Shown here in pieces: positions 11,783 through 23,193 of a stretch of DNA of 64,000 nt; the first letter of the stretch is position 1, and each line of letters begins with the position of its first letter. The stretch comes from Cryptomeria japonica (Eukaryota; Streptophyta; Pinopsida; Cupressales; Cupressaceae), in contig NC_081414.1 in the NCBI RefSeq assembly GCF_030272615.1, positions 809,571,069 through 809,635,068 of the forward strand. Reading direction: 5' to 3'. The notes under the pieces are model-generated. The model saw nothing but the letters and a program-made list of their open reading frames with translations. It was not told the origin of the DNA and did not search any database. Both the position numbers and the translations under genes were made by a program.

Positions 11783-12124
11783 AAATATTGACATAACAAA
11801 TTCAACCTCTGCTGTTCTGAGTTTTCTCCTAGCTAATAAAATTCCTCCCAAAAACTTCCATTCCCAGCATCTTAAAATGCTCTGATACTAAACTGATGCA
11901 GACACTCAGCTCTGCACAACCCTATTCAATAAACTTATACAACCACAGCAGTAAAATATTGACCTAACAAATTCAACATCTGCCGTTCTGAGTCTTCTCC
12001 TAGCTAATAAAATTCCTCCCAAAAGCTTCCATTCCCAGCATCTTAAAATGCTCTGATACTAAACTGATGCAAACACTCAACTCTGCATAACCCTATTCAA
12101 TAGACTTATGCAACCACAGCAGTT
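11783..12124 (-). repeat. 171-bp tandem duplication covering LTR head plus primer site
   Basis: A unit running from AAAATATTGAC through the primer site (CTCTGATACTAAA on the plus strand) and the first ~60 bases of the LTR is present twice with a 171-bp period. The PBS-LTR junctions fall at about 11894 and 12065. The copies differ by scattered substitutions. The element thus has two LTR-head/primer-site junctions in a row. Confidence 0.7.
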
Positions 12125-12299
12125 TCAGAGGAAAAATAAATATTATAAGTATCACATTGCATGGGAAAAATACTCGGAATCCTTATATTTACAGATAATG
12201 GGCTTACGAAAGTCTCTGTACAAAAGAGATGAACAGCCAATTTGAGGTTATTGCAGTCTTCCAATTCTTCTAATTCTGCATTGTAATCTTTAAAGTAAA

Positions 12300-13385
12300 A
12301 AACGTTGATGAGAGAGCACAGGCAATTTGAGCAACTAGCGGGCAACAAAATCAACCTTAAGCCAGAAACCAGAGCCATGGCAAAAGTAGCGCCAAGGAAG
12401 TGAAACAAACGAACTATTGATTCCAATATCAGTGGCAGGTTTGGCCTTACCTCTCAATAGCCCACACCCTGTTTTCTGAGAGCAATTGTCCAGGTCACAG
12501 AGGGCCATAATGAGCATTAACAGCTGCTGTCAAGGCTAGAAACACCCTCATCCGTTGTGAACACATTAGCCCATTTGTCCTTTAATGTAACCGCCGATTC
12601 TTTCAAAGACAGAAGATGTTGTAACGGATGAATAATTTTTGGTTTCCACTATCCATCAATTGTTTTTCAGCTGTTCGTGTCGTCTTTTTGGGTGGCGACT
12701 GTTAGATTTGGCAGTTTCTATTTTTGGTTTGTTTTCTCCTCAATGAGGAGTTTTTGGCTTTTGTTGGCAGAAGAGGTTTGAGGAATTTGGGGGAAGTTTT
12801 TTCTTTGGTTGTGGAGAAGCTACGGAGACTTTTGATGAATAAGAAATAAATCTCTAACTATTTGCTATCTCTCTTTTCCATCGAAGCCTAAACATATGTA
12901 TTCACAGATGATAAATCTAGATTCTGTTTTACTGTGTTGTTTTGATTAGCTTGTTTAACTGTTTGTTTTTTTCAAAAGCAGGGTGTGTATGGGGTCTATA
13001 CACAGGAGCTGATCAGTGTTATCGAGAGACTTGGTAAGGGGGAGAACAGAGGCTCTCTCTAACTGCATCATCCTTGAATAAGGCAGTCCATGTCGCATTG
13101 ATCAGGCCTATTTCAAGTGCACATCGAAGGGCTACCACAGTGGCAAGTAATACCCTTTCAGGCCTCAATGCACCTAGGTCATTGTCCACTCTAATGTATA
13201 TAAAATAGGAGCTCAGTGTCATTGGGACAATGTACATGAGGTTGGTAGTCTGGATGACGATTACAGTTGTTCCTACTGCTGGATCAGGCAAATACTCTGC
13301 CAAGAGAGTCATTATCTCATACCACTACCATTCAAGACAGATGACAAAACAACTGGGCAGAAGATTAGATAGGGCAATCTGTTGA
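12300..13385 (-). pseudogene. MATE (DTX-type) transporter gene fragment, C-terminal half
   Basis: On the minus strand two collinear blocks match plant MATE efflux carriers. The first (13385-13040) reads LLPSCFVICLEW, a stop, then WYEIMTLLAEYLPDP, IQTTNLMYIVPM and RVDNDLGALRPERVLLATVVAL. This corresponds to the CLEWWWYE motif, the IQTT segment and the RVGNELGA motif of the DTX48-51-like group. The second (12517-12310) reads DNCSQKTGCGLLRGKAKPATD and then shifts frame through a FHFLGATFAMAL membrane segment. It corresponds to the GNCPQTxGCGxLRGTARP motif near helices 10-12. About 500 bp of non-matching DNA separates them, and one Trp codon is a stop (TAG). MATE proteins export organic compounds across membranes, but this copy cannot be functional. 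An AG-like junction before the second block could be an old intron end. Confidence 0.75.
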
Positions 13386-15287
13386 AAGGATTACAGAATC
13401 ATGTTGAGTTCACTGATCTATGTAAGCTAAGGTATGAAGATTTAGTTAACTTCAGAAAGCCCCATATGCAGGACAATATTTGCAGGTAGGAAATGATACA
13501 TATATTTTCCAAACCAAAACTAAAACAGAAATTGAATGGATTCTTCAAATAATCAATGCATCCCTGCAATTCCATTTTTTCTAAAGCTGTCTCTCTGTGT
13601 AACAATGTCCAATCAACAAAATCAAATAAAAAAATAGCAACAATTGGCTTTAGAGCGCATGTAGTGGCTTCTGGTAATTGAACAAATCTCAAAAACTAGC
13701 AGATCAATTGAAAGCTCATAGAAAATCATAAAAACTACCTTGATAATTTGAACCTCAATTAACAGGAATAAATATAGCCCTATCTATTGTATGCCGTAGA
13801 AAACAAACCAAGAATGAATCCTGCTTGATAAAGGTTTTTCTCCATATTTGTGCCATTTGTAGCCATTCTCTAACACATTGGCATTAGCCCTAATATTGAA
13901 CACAAGCTTTGGGTTCTCTGCATGCTTTTCTTCCTCTTCACCATCTTGCTCTTGCTCTCATCGTCCAGTGGCAACAAAGTTTAGAGACAATCATATATGT
14001 TAAGAGCGAAGGAACAACAGATGCCTACTCAGTCGTGCAAAATATCAAACCTATATTCGAAAAGCAATTACCTAAACGACATATTTTAGGACAAAATGCA
14101 AATTAATAGAAACGAAACTAATGTGAAACATTATATGACTATATTATTATTCTTTTTAAAATAAACTTGATTTTATAAAAATCAAGAATTATTTATTAAA
14201 TTTAATATATTATATAAATTATTTATGGATACTATGATTGGTTTGAAAAAATTGATGTTATAAGAACACAAATTTTTAGGAATGATAGAATTTTTAGGTT
14301 TGAAATATCTATTTTCAATAGATTTTTTTTTTTATTATTATTTACAATATTGTAAATAAAGTGATTTTCTATATAGATATATAATTTTTAATAATTTTTC
14401 ATTTCCCAGAATATAGATAATAAACCAATTATAAAGATTTGATTCACACTATTTAAATTAAATTAAAAAAAAAATTAAATACAAATATTTTTATTAAAAA
14501 TAAACCTAATCATAGAGGGCATGAAATTAGTCACCCTGTTTGGCTACAGTATTCAATAAAAATTAAGTTATTAGCAGCTTATTAGGTTTTCATATGAGGA
14601 GGATGGAGTCTTTCCAGCTGTTTCAGATTACAGTTACATACAATTGCAAAGAATGCCAAATACCATGGAAGAACAGAGCCCACCAGTTTGTTCAAGATCA
14701 TGTAAAATTCTAATCAAATTGTAATGGAGTACTGCTCTACAGAAAATATGTTTGCAGAGAAATTTAACAAATCTTTACTGCAAATAAAATTTAAGGTCAC
14801 AGATTGCAGCTAGAAGGGTTACAGACTGGATCAACTTAGAGCAGTAATTTTGACTGAGCAGTATTAGAGTTGAAGTCTAACTGTTGTAGGAGTATTAGAG
14901 TGATCAGAATCTAATTGAAGTGATTTTCTATCAGTTGTAGGACTGTTACCCCGTGGCAAAAATTACTTCGTTCATATTCTTGCTGGGTTGTCGTGCTAGC
15001 AGGTCTGGACTTCCATAAAAATAAAAATAAATTGTAATTGATATCAAGATATTTATTCTTAAATCAGTTGTATCTTCAAATAATAGAATATTTGCACTAC
15101 CTGAGAAATTTTTTTATTGAGTTGTATTAGTATTTCTACTGCTTTATTGCTTTTCTTTCAATACTGTGGTTATTTGACAACCTTTAGTTGGATATCGACT
15201 AAAACCATTAAGATCTTCAAACTACAATAGGATTTGATATATAAAATAAAAAATGTTGCATCACTCGTTCAGATCAAATCAAGTAAA
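13386..15287. other. No gene recognised; AT-rich at 14100-14560
   Basis: Short open frames at 13399-13692 (-) and 13909-14106 (+) show no known domain, and I do not call them. The stretch from about 14100 to 14560 is very AT-rich with homopolymer runs. The rest has no visible repeat structure. Confidence 0.5.
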
Positions 15288-15359
15288 GGGGCATTTCGAG
15301 AATCGAACTCGGGACCTCTCGCACCCAAAGCGAGAATCATACCACTAGACCAAATGCCC
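15288..15359 (-). tRNA. tRNA-Pro, anticodon UGG
   Basis: The minus strand folds as a 72-nt cloverleaf. The acceptor stem GGGCATT/AATGCCC is fully paired with C as discriminator. The D arm contains GGTCTAGTGGTATGATTC, the anticodon loop reads TTTGGGT (anticodon TGG, proline), and the T arm reads CCGAG-TTCGATT-CTCGA. It closely matches plant nuclear tRNA-Pro. The outermost T-stem pair is C-A instead of C-G. A CAA motif stands right upstream (AACAAA before GGGC), as usual for plant tRNA genes. There is no T run directly after the gene; the first clear one (T6) is about 35 nt downstream. It may be functional or slightly decayed. Confidence 0.9.
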
Positions 15360-18010
15360 TTTGTTTAAAATCTTTGGTATTCCTTTCTGAATATTAACAA
15401 AACAGTAAAAATGGTTTTCAATTTTAAAACCTCAATCATTTGGTCAATAATTGGTTACAAATTGACATAATCGAACACCTTGATTGCAAGATATTAAGAA
15501 AATTGGTTTGCTGAAAAGAAATAAAAAACTTTGAACCATACGCATGTAATCTAGTGATAAGGAAGATTGTTGGTTAAATTGTTCATCATTCTTCAAGTTT
15601 CCATGGAGTTGTATAGTTGTCATTTTATAGGGAAAATAGTTTCATTGCCATTCATGCATAATCTAATACATAGGTTATTTTGGTGAATCAAAAATTCAAA
15701 TGATGGTCATCCTAATAGACATGAGTGTTTTCTATTTCAATTACAGTTTGAATAATGTGTCTTGTCACAGTGAAGTGTTGCATTGATCATTAAGGTGTTC
15801 TTAAGATGATTTGTATCTTATTTTAAAGTTGGTTAGAGTCGCTTTGGTATAAAAAGGTGTTTATTGTGATCAAGGTATTTCCTTCTTGTCATGTGCTAGG
15901 GCCCATTGAACTTGTTGTAGTCCCCCGGACTATTTTGAATGTAATTGTTACTCAAATGTTTAGAGAATTGGGTGTGGCTATATGTATGTATGCTTGGGCA
16001 TGTGTCAATTACTTTATCTAGTGATATTGAGTTCTAGATTGGCTAAGTGGTGGATGCCATAGTTTTCCTAGATTAGCTAATTGGTGGATTCCATAGTTTT
16101 CTTGGATTGGTTCTTGAAATTAGCAACAAAATTGCTTAGATGGTAGAAGCCATGTACCAATTAAATGTGTTAAAAACCTTTGAATGGTCACACATCTCAA
16201 CACCACCAATAAGAAGTTGAATACCTCATTGTAATGGTGGATACAAGGAAATGTAGGAATGATACTTGGGTTGGCCTCCAAGCAAAGTACTTTTCAATTT
16301 AATTATAAAAATGGTAATACTTGTTCCTACATTCTATGAATCAACAAATAACTCTAGTTATAATAGATTGAACGGATATTATCCTTAAATTCATAAATCT
16401 AACTACAATAATGTTTAATTGTTTTAATGACCTTTGTGATCTTTATTTACCCAATATTTCTATGTCTATTAGGAGAAATGGGTAAGATATGAATTGGATA
16501 CTTTTGCATTAGTTGCATGCTTATCAAATATTAGCGAAGATTAAATTCCATATACCAAATCTATATTTTCTTACAATCCTTAATCACAAAGTTACATTAA
16601 GAATCTTTAGTTCTGGTACTTGATTTATAGCATGGGAGATTCATTTCATCGTGTCCAAAGACTTACAAGTTGTGGCTAACAATTTTTATTTAGTTGATTT
16701 TAAATGGAATATTATCACAAGCGTACATGTTTCTACTCAATGAGGACAAGAGAAATAGTTTTTTTTTTAAGAATCTAGAATGATGAACTTCAAGAGATGT
16801 ATTTATTCTTAATAATTTATTCAGATGGCTTCTTCCTTGGAACTTTTAAGATCCGATCCCACTTTTAGGTTCCTTTTTTTCTCATTCTAATTCTATCCAA
16901 CTATAAAATTTGTCGATTTCCTTGGCAACATTCAACCTCTTATTTCATGCCGAATGAGGATTGTTTATTTTGCAATTAATCTAAATATTTCATTTTCCAT
17001 TTTGTTGGGTTCTCTCCACTCCCAACACCCTTTCTCTTTTTCCTCCATCTTAGAGCTTAGTAACTAATCTATGAACCACTCTTATCCTTCTTCTACCACC
17101 ATCTCTCTTATGTTGCATCATGATTGAAAGTTAAACCAATTAAACTTCAAAGATAAATGAGTATTGTCTATTGATACACTACAAAAGACTAACTTTTGAA
17201 CATTAGATTTCTTACTAATTGCATCAATAGAGTAACTGCATGAGCAATCCCTAACCAATCTCAAAATTAAAACTAAAATTTCATTCTTAATGGTACATTA
17301 GGTCTTTAGTTTTAAATAATGGTTTGATACCATATAGGACAACCAAATGGAATTGGAAAAAAGAAGATTATTTATTTGATTGAAATTCCTAAGATTTTTC
17401 CCACGTTATATAAAAGAATACATTCTTACAATATTACTAAATCCTTATGAAAAGTCATTTTAAAATTCCCTTACATTGACATACTTGGCTACTTGAATTT
17501 GATAATAATATTGACCCTAGGAATTCATGTTTGTCTAAAAAGATTCGGTTTTTTATCTTAACATAGGCTAACATTTAAGAATCGGGCCTTAAGATGAGAT
17601 TTAATATGGACCAAGACATCAAATTTGTATATATATTAGTATGGGAATATTGGCCAACTCCAATTGGTATATTCTCACATTCATGAAATCTCAAAGAAAT
17701 TTGATGTAATTAAATTTTAGTTTTAAAATTTGAGTAGAAATTTTGGTGTAGACAAGATAGTAGCCTTGGTAAGTGAGGGTTTCTTCTCACTTCATTTATA
17801 CAAGGATGCCCAAAAATATATTAAGGAGTGTACAGGATATGTAAAGTAGCAAAAAGTGTTAGCTAGGATACCAAATTGTAATAGGTGAAAAATTAGGGTT
17901 CTCACCATAGAAGGAAGAAACTACTAATTTTGTGACTTAGAAACCATTACATTCAAAAGAAAATTCCAATTTAATAGATCTAGTCACAAACCAACAAGGG
18001 TTAGGAATGA
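15360..18010. other. No gene recognised
   Basis: AT-rich intergenic DNA without convincing open frames on either strand. A small 34-bp duplication lies at 16036-16104. I see no LTR ends or coding relics here. Confidence 0.5.
16036..16104. repeat. 34-bp tandem duplication
   Basis: The unit beginning AGATTGGCTAAGTGGTGGA is followed directly by a second copy AGATTAGCTAATTGGTGGA. The copies differ at four or five positions, and a partial third copy trails off. It is a simple local duplication. Confidence 0.7.
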
Positions 18011-19004
18011 GAATTCTGATTGATTGGGGGGTTGATGATGTGAATTAATAAACCCTCTTTTGTGAGTTGAATTATTGAAATTAGGGTAAAAGTTCTAAAA
18101 ATTGAAGTATAAATGCATAAACAGTAAGGTACAGTCACGGGATTGAGCCATGACCTTGGATCTGAGCAATGCAAGCAAATTCGAATATGTTCCTAGGAAG
18201 ACCTCCTAAAATGTTAGGACCGTGGTGCCCGTCACCTTGGTCCTCTGAACTTTTCGCACTCCAATGGAGTATTGATTCGTCACTGTAAATAATTCATATT
18301 CTGAAGATCGCAACTATGTACATGTTTCCTAAACACAGAAAGAAGGGGAAATAAGGGTTTTCCTAAGTCAAACCCTGGTTTAGCAATTAACCTTGAATGA
18401 AATATTGCAAATACTGAAATAAATGATGGAAAGATATGCCTCATATCTGTAATGACTGATAATGATGCTTTGTTTCTTGAATGTAACCACATATGTTGTA
18501 TGAAATGGTATGAATATGACAAAACCCTAATCACACACACATGCTTGCATATGAACGATGTAATGTTGCTTCACAATAGATGAATGAAGAATATGAAACC
18601 TTGAAGACCTATAGAGATGCTTGAATGGATGCTTTATGATTCTCTTATCATCCTCCTTTATGACCAAATGAGAGGCATGAACCTCCTTATGTACTTGCTT
18701 GTTGAAAAACACTTTTTTTAACAGAGGTTGACATGGAGATCACAATCTCGCTAGCTCATTGTGGTCATTAAGAGGTGCTCGATTGGGGTCCTAATTGAGA
18801 AGACCAACACACCACATCCTGGTCCCAATGAGGACCATCGTGTCATGCCTTGGTCCCAATGAGGACCATGGTGCCACACCTTGGTCCTACCCCATTTTAG
18901 GGCCAAAATGAAGGGGCTATGTGATGTGAAAACTTGAAATGAGGCTAGATTTGAATGGTATGAGTAGAATTAGGTTCTAGTCCCGCTCTGGGACATGAAC
19001 AGTG
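18011..19004. repeat. LTR-like non-coding block with GGACC/GGTCC hairpins
   Basis: This block has no coding but carries the motif seen in the Tat LTRs. AGGACCGTGGTGCCC ... CCTTGGTCCT (about 18212-18240) can form a hairpin, and at 18795-18890 TGGTCCCAATGAGGACCA occurs twice in near-tandem, each copy palindromic. The theme matches 34802-34835 and the array at 5201-6755. I infer a piece of a related LTR or untranslated leader. Ends and orientation are not resolved. Confidence 0.45.
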
Positions 19005-20150
19005 AGAGGAGGGCTAAAATGTGGACCAAATTGTAAGGGAGTACAATTTAGTACACCACACAAATTATATCAACCTCCTCTAATCTCAAAAAGATCATGG
19101 GAGGATGTTAGCATGGACTTTGTCTTAGGATTGTCAATGATCCAGAGGGGACATTATTCCATATTTGTGGTGGTGGATCACTTCTCTAGGATGACACAAT
19201 TCATTCCTTGTAAAAAGACTCATGATACGGTCCATATTGTTGACTAGTTCTTTCGAGAGGTGGTGAGGTTGCACAAGATAACAAAGAGCATTGCTTCAAA
19301 CCGATATACTAAGTTTACTAGATAGTTTTGGAGGACACTGTGGAAGAAAATGCAAACATGACTAAAATTTTGCTCAACATTTCAGCCACAAACTATTGGG
19401 TAGATTGAGGCAGTAAACAATAGCTTTGGTAATTTTCTTATATGCTTGGTAGGAGACAAAACTAGGAATTAAGACTTGATATTGCCACAAGTAGAGTTTG
19501 CTTTCAACCATTTAGTAAATTAGAGCACCAAAAGAACACCATTTGAGATTGTTATTGGATTGCACCTTAAAGGAGTTACCCAACTCCAAAATAATAGTCT
19601 ATGAGATAAGAAGAATGTAGAGACATAAGATTTTATAGAACACGTGAAGAAATTCCACAAAGAGGTCAGGCAACACCTAGAGACCATGAATAACTAGTAT
19701 CAGGAGCAAGTAGACACCAAGCAAAGACAAAAGGCATTTTAATTGGGAGACGAAGTCATGGTGTATCTCTAGAAGGAGATATTTTTAGTAGGCACAGACA
19801 ATAAGGTTAAGATGAAAAAGTTTGGGCCTTATCATCTAGAAGTTTGATTATGAAAATGCCTATGAAGTAGAGTTACTAGAGGGTGTGTAGATTTTTCCAA
19901 TCTTCAATATTGTGGATCTTTGCTAGTTCCATGGAGTGCAAGAGGATGACATATATGCCTTAAACCTTAACAATAAATACCACAAGTACCACTAGAGTAG
20001 ATTAAATAGATCCCCAACAGCCAAATCAACCACAACACCCAAAATAAGGAGTATAAGGTATATATGGCCAAATGGAAGAAAAATCTAGTGAAATATGTAA
20101 CTTGGGTTTTAGAGGATGAATTGAAGTAGTTTGGATCACACTTAGTAATG
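19005..20150 (+). pseudogene. Chromovirus-type Ty3/gypsy integrase with chromodomain, decayed
   Basis: The frame from about 19002 reads [16 protein letters not shown], then [13 protein letters not shown] with the first catalytic Asp, then [15 protein letters not shown] and [15 protein letters not shown]. Beyond a stop at about 19245 it continues as FFREVVRLHKITKSI, then QPQTIG. The second catalytic region is degraded, and VEFAFNHLVN and TPFEIVIGL follow. At about 20065-20130 KWKKNLVKYVTWVLEDELK is a chromodomain-like end. The order integrase core, GPY-like region, chromodomain is that of plant chromoviruses, whose chromodomain directs insertion to particular chromatin. Many stops make it inactive. 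Confidence 0.8.
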
Positions 20151-20680
20151 TGTGAGACACACTTTTCAAATAGCCCTAGTCTTATGATGTAGGGGCATGT
20201 ATTAGAGGATCTCAAGTCAGACCTAATGTTGGAAGCATGTAAATCCTTTTCAAAACATTGTAGAGCTTGTGGAGTATGTCATATGGTGGATATAGGGTAC
20301 AAAGTAACACTCAGATAGGTCAGCGACTATCCACATCAAGATTTAGGCCTTTTTAAAAGCACTCACAACAAGTGCACATGTTACACTAACTATGGGGCCT
20401 AGAAGAACTTGATATATAAACACTTCAAGAAGAATAGGAGAGGATATGATAGCTAGGGAGTAGTTAGGGGGTAATGGGTAGGAGAAGATTGATCTAGAAG
20501 ACTCTTTTTTATTATTATAATCTTTTAATAAGCCCTTGGTAGCCTGTGCATCCATATGTGGGGTCAATAAGCTAGATATAAGGAATTTGTGAATATTCTA
20601 TTTTTAGTAATAAAAGTTTTTGTTATTGTTGCATTCAAGTTTGTGTTGTGTTTTTGTGTATGTTTGGCTGCAAGGTTGGA
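20151..20680 (+). repeat. Probable 3' LTR of the chromovirus fragment
   Basis: Non-coding DNA directly after the chromodomain holds a TATA-like GATATATAAACAC near 20420, as an LTR would. I could not fix its TG...CA ends, and no partner LTR is in the window. Confidence 0.4.
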
Positions 20681-20689
20681 CAATCCATT

Positions 20690-20865
20690 CCAAACCATCT
20701 AATCTTGAATGCATAATTCTTAGATAATGTATTTACCACAATATTTTTCTTTCCTCTCTTCTATATGATCTCAAATTCATACCCCCAACTTATTAGTGAC
20801 CCATTTTTGTTGTTCTTCTAAATATAATCTCTATTCTAAAAAATATTTTAGGCTATCATGATCTT
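20690..20865 (-). pseudogene. Old Ty3/gypsy RNase H region, piece 1 of 3
   Basis: The minus strand reads DHDSLKYFLE, a stop, RLYLEEQQKWVTNKL, and then a degraded stretch. This is the end of a gypsy RNase H (DHxSLKYFLEQ motif). It continues across element A to 27476-27720, where the preceding part ends KVKID at the GATCT target site. The three pieces show one older element that received insertions A, B and D. Confidence 0.7.
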
Positions 20866-21788
20866 GTTGGCATTATACACTCAGATGAGAATGGTAGATT
20901 TTGTCATTGATGGCAACAAAGTGGCAAAAAGGTTCAACAAGGTTTCATGGGTTCAACTAGCAACAGACTTCACCTACCGGCACCGGCAAATACTACAAGT
21001 CTTATTCACATCGACATCCAGTTTACACCAGCAATAGATCATACCGACATCCAAAGCCGACTTGGCAATAATATTGTTTATGTAATGTAAATTATAATTG
21101 TATGGCCGATATGATGTATTGTAAAGACTCATATATGTATGAGATCTTATAGGTCATTTGAAATGAAGTAGGTAATGAAATGTGTGTATGTAAGCAGTAT
21201 ATGTGATAAGATAGGGATATGATATCAGATAATTATATATGCACTTTGATGTGTTTATCTTGAGAGCGAATAAGAAGCAGAGAAGAGTGTAGACTATTCT
21301 ATGTAAGTAGAATCATTTACCAACAAGGTTTTTGGTAGAGGTATTAGACAAATCTTAAACCGGTATTGAATCCAACATTGCAGATGCTATTTTGAAGCAG
21401 TACATTGTTATTGGATTAAAACATCCAATTGTGTAGTCAGTGGGACTCCACTTTTGTTGTTGAGCAGTGAGCTCTAGGTAGTTGGCCTTCCTGCATGTGC
21501 ATGCCCCTATTGTACTAAGTAATATTTATTCATATTGGCTAGTGAGTAAATATTGTGGGTGACAAATCTCACTGAGGTCTTTCCCTCACCAGGTTTCCTC
21601 GCTAAAATATCTATGTTATGGTGTGCATTGATACTTATTCTTTTGTTTCTCTTTACTACATCATTATTTGCTTACTGGTACATTAATTTCAATTACAGTA
21701 TTGCAAATAAGTTTAAATCTTTCATCTATCGGTCAAACACTGATTCACCCCCCTCTCAATGTCTTTGGGATTAACCAAGTATCTAACA
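20866..21788 (+). repeat. Element A 5' LTR
   Basis: 923 bp, beginning TGTTGGCATTATACACTCA and ending CCAAGTATCTAACA. Near its end is GATTCACCCCCCTCTCAATG, a block shared by the LTR 3' ends of elements B, C and D. Confidence 0.9.
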
Positions 21789-21790
21789 AT

Positions 21791-21802
21791 TTGTATTAGA
21801 GC
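21791..21802 (+). promoter_or_regulatory. Element A primer binding site (decayed)
   Basis: TTGTATTAGAGC two bases after the LTR matches the initiator-Met primer site TGGTATCAGAGC with changes at three positions. Reverse transcription would start here. Confidence 0.7.
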
Positions 21803-21838
21803 TTGGTCCTCTATTTCCAGAAGCCTAATAGCTTGAGG

Positions 21839-22889
21839 AAGATTCTGAAACCGGTACTGAAGGAAAGTTTGAGACAACGATTGGAAGCGGATCTTGAAGA
21901 TTTTGATGCAGAAAAATTGAAGAATATCAAACTGGAAGATGAACTCAGATCTGCTTAGGAATTCATCAAAGCACTTCAAGAAAACCTGGTCATAGCACAA
22001 AATAAGAGAAAATAATTACATGTGCAATTGCAAAAATAATATGATGAAGTAAAAGGAACTCTCAGAGATATTGTGGAGAAACTGAGACAACAGAATAGTA
22101 ACATGAAGAATGAGATGCAAGATTTAACCATGAGACTATGTAAGGATATTGAAGATAGAAATAAGAATGAGGAAGATTTGGTTAGACGACTTAATGAAAG
22201 ATCAGATGAATCTCTAAGGCTTAGTTATGAAAATGATATTCTTAAAACAAAGTTGATTTAGATGCAACATGACAAAGAGGAACTTATGAGACAAGTTAGC
22301 ACTCTGGAAGGTGAGTTGGTCGCTGCAAATGAATACAAGGACAAATTCAAAAGAGTTCAGCCAAGCTTGATGATATGTTGAAAAGTCAAAAACTTGATGG
22401 AGAAACAGTTGGACTTGGATTTGAACATGGAGAAAGTTTTGGAACTGCAAACAATCATGATCACATAAAATCGGTAAGGCAACCCAATGCTTATAAATTC
22501 AATGACAAATGTGTTAATTGCAACAAATTTGGTCATAGAGCAAATCAGTGTAAATATAAGAATAATCAAAATACACACTTATGCACCGGTCAATGTTCTA
22601 AATGAAATAAACATGGTCATAACTCAAACAATTGCAGAATGAATGTGAAATGCTATGCTTGTGGTAGATTTAGACATCTATCTAATCAATGTAGAACTCA
22701 AACTGGGCAAGGTTATGGAACAAGATTGGGCATATTGCAAGATTTTACAGAATCAAGAATGTACCGACAAATAACAGAGGATCTAATGACAAAGGCAAGG
22801 AAAAAGTGAATGAAATTAAGCAAGAATTCTCTAAACAATGGGTTAAGAAGAGAGATCCTGCACTGATAGGATATTCTTCATCTAACTAA
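21839..22889 (+). pseudogene. Element A first gene: coiled coil plus CCHC zinc knuckles
   Basis: The first half is a Glu/Lys/Asn-rich coiled coil (about 21839-22370, for example KLRQQNSNMKNEMQDLTMRL). The second half, after a shift, holds three CX2CX4HX4C knuckles: CVNCNKFGHRANQC, one broken at its second Cys by a stop (CSK-stop-NKHGHNSNNC), and CYACGRFRHLSNQC. A basic tail ends at a stop near 22889. The layout is gag-like and fits RNA binding, but I see no capsid motif. The same layout occurs in elements B, C and D. Several stops make this copy a pseudogene. Confidence 0.75.
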
Positions 22890-23193
22890 GGAATAATCCT
22901 TAGAGGTAAGGCAAATAATTGAAGATCATGCATTTTACCCTTAGATGGTGGTAAGAAGTCATAATTCTTCTTTATCGGCACATATGTTGAGTATTCACTT
23001 AACCGGCGAAGCATTTAATGTGATTGTTAAGTTAACTCTTTGGTTATAAAGCATTGAAATCTCTCATTTCGACTTACCAAGCATTCAAGTATTCAAAGAC
23101 CGCATAAGTTGAGCACCGACATTCAAGAAGCAAAGCAGCAAAGATTTTTCAGGGCATCCAAGGTTTTCACTTAAAAGGTATTTATTTTACGAC

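Larger units (their letters stand above)
9107..12240 (-). mobile_element. Degenerate non-autonomous LTR element (element E)
   Basis: The left LTR (9107-9446, 340 bp) has perfect TGATGC/GCATCA ends. Its beginning recurs at 12065-12240 with the same motifs (TTTCAGAGGA..., ATACTC.GAATCCTTATATTTAC). Just inside the right copy the minus strand reads TTAGTATCAGAGC, a mutated initiator-Met primer site. The element therefore points to the minus strand. The right LTR stops at about 12240 and a short piece like internal sequence (near 10310-10360) follows, so this end is rearranged and no target duplication can be tested. There is no recognisable pol. Confidence 0.7.

Noticed and set aside
13399-13692. 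97-codon minus-strand open frame
   Set aside because: No domain, AT-rich composition, no neighbours of related function; length is within chance expectation.
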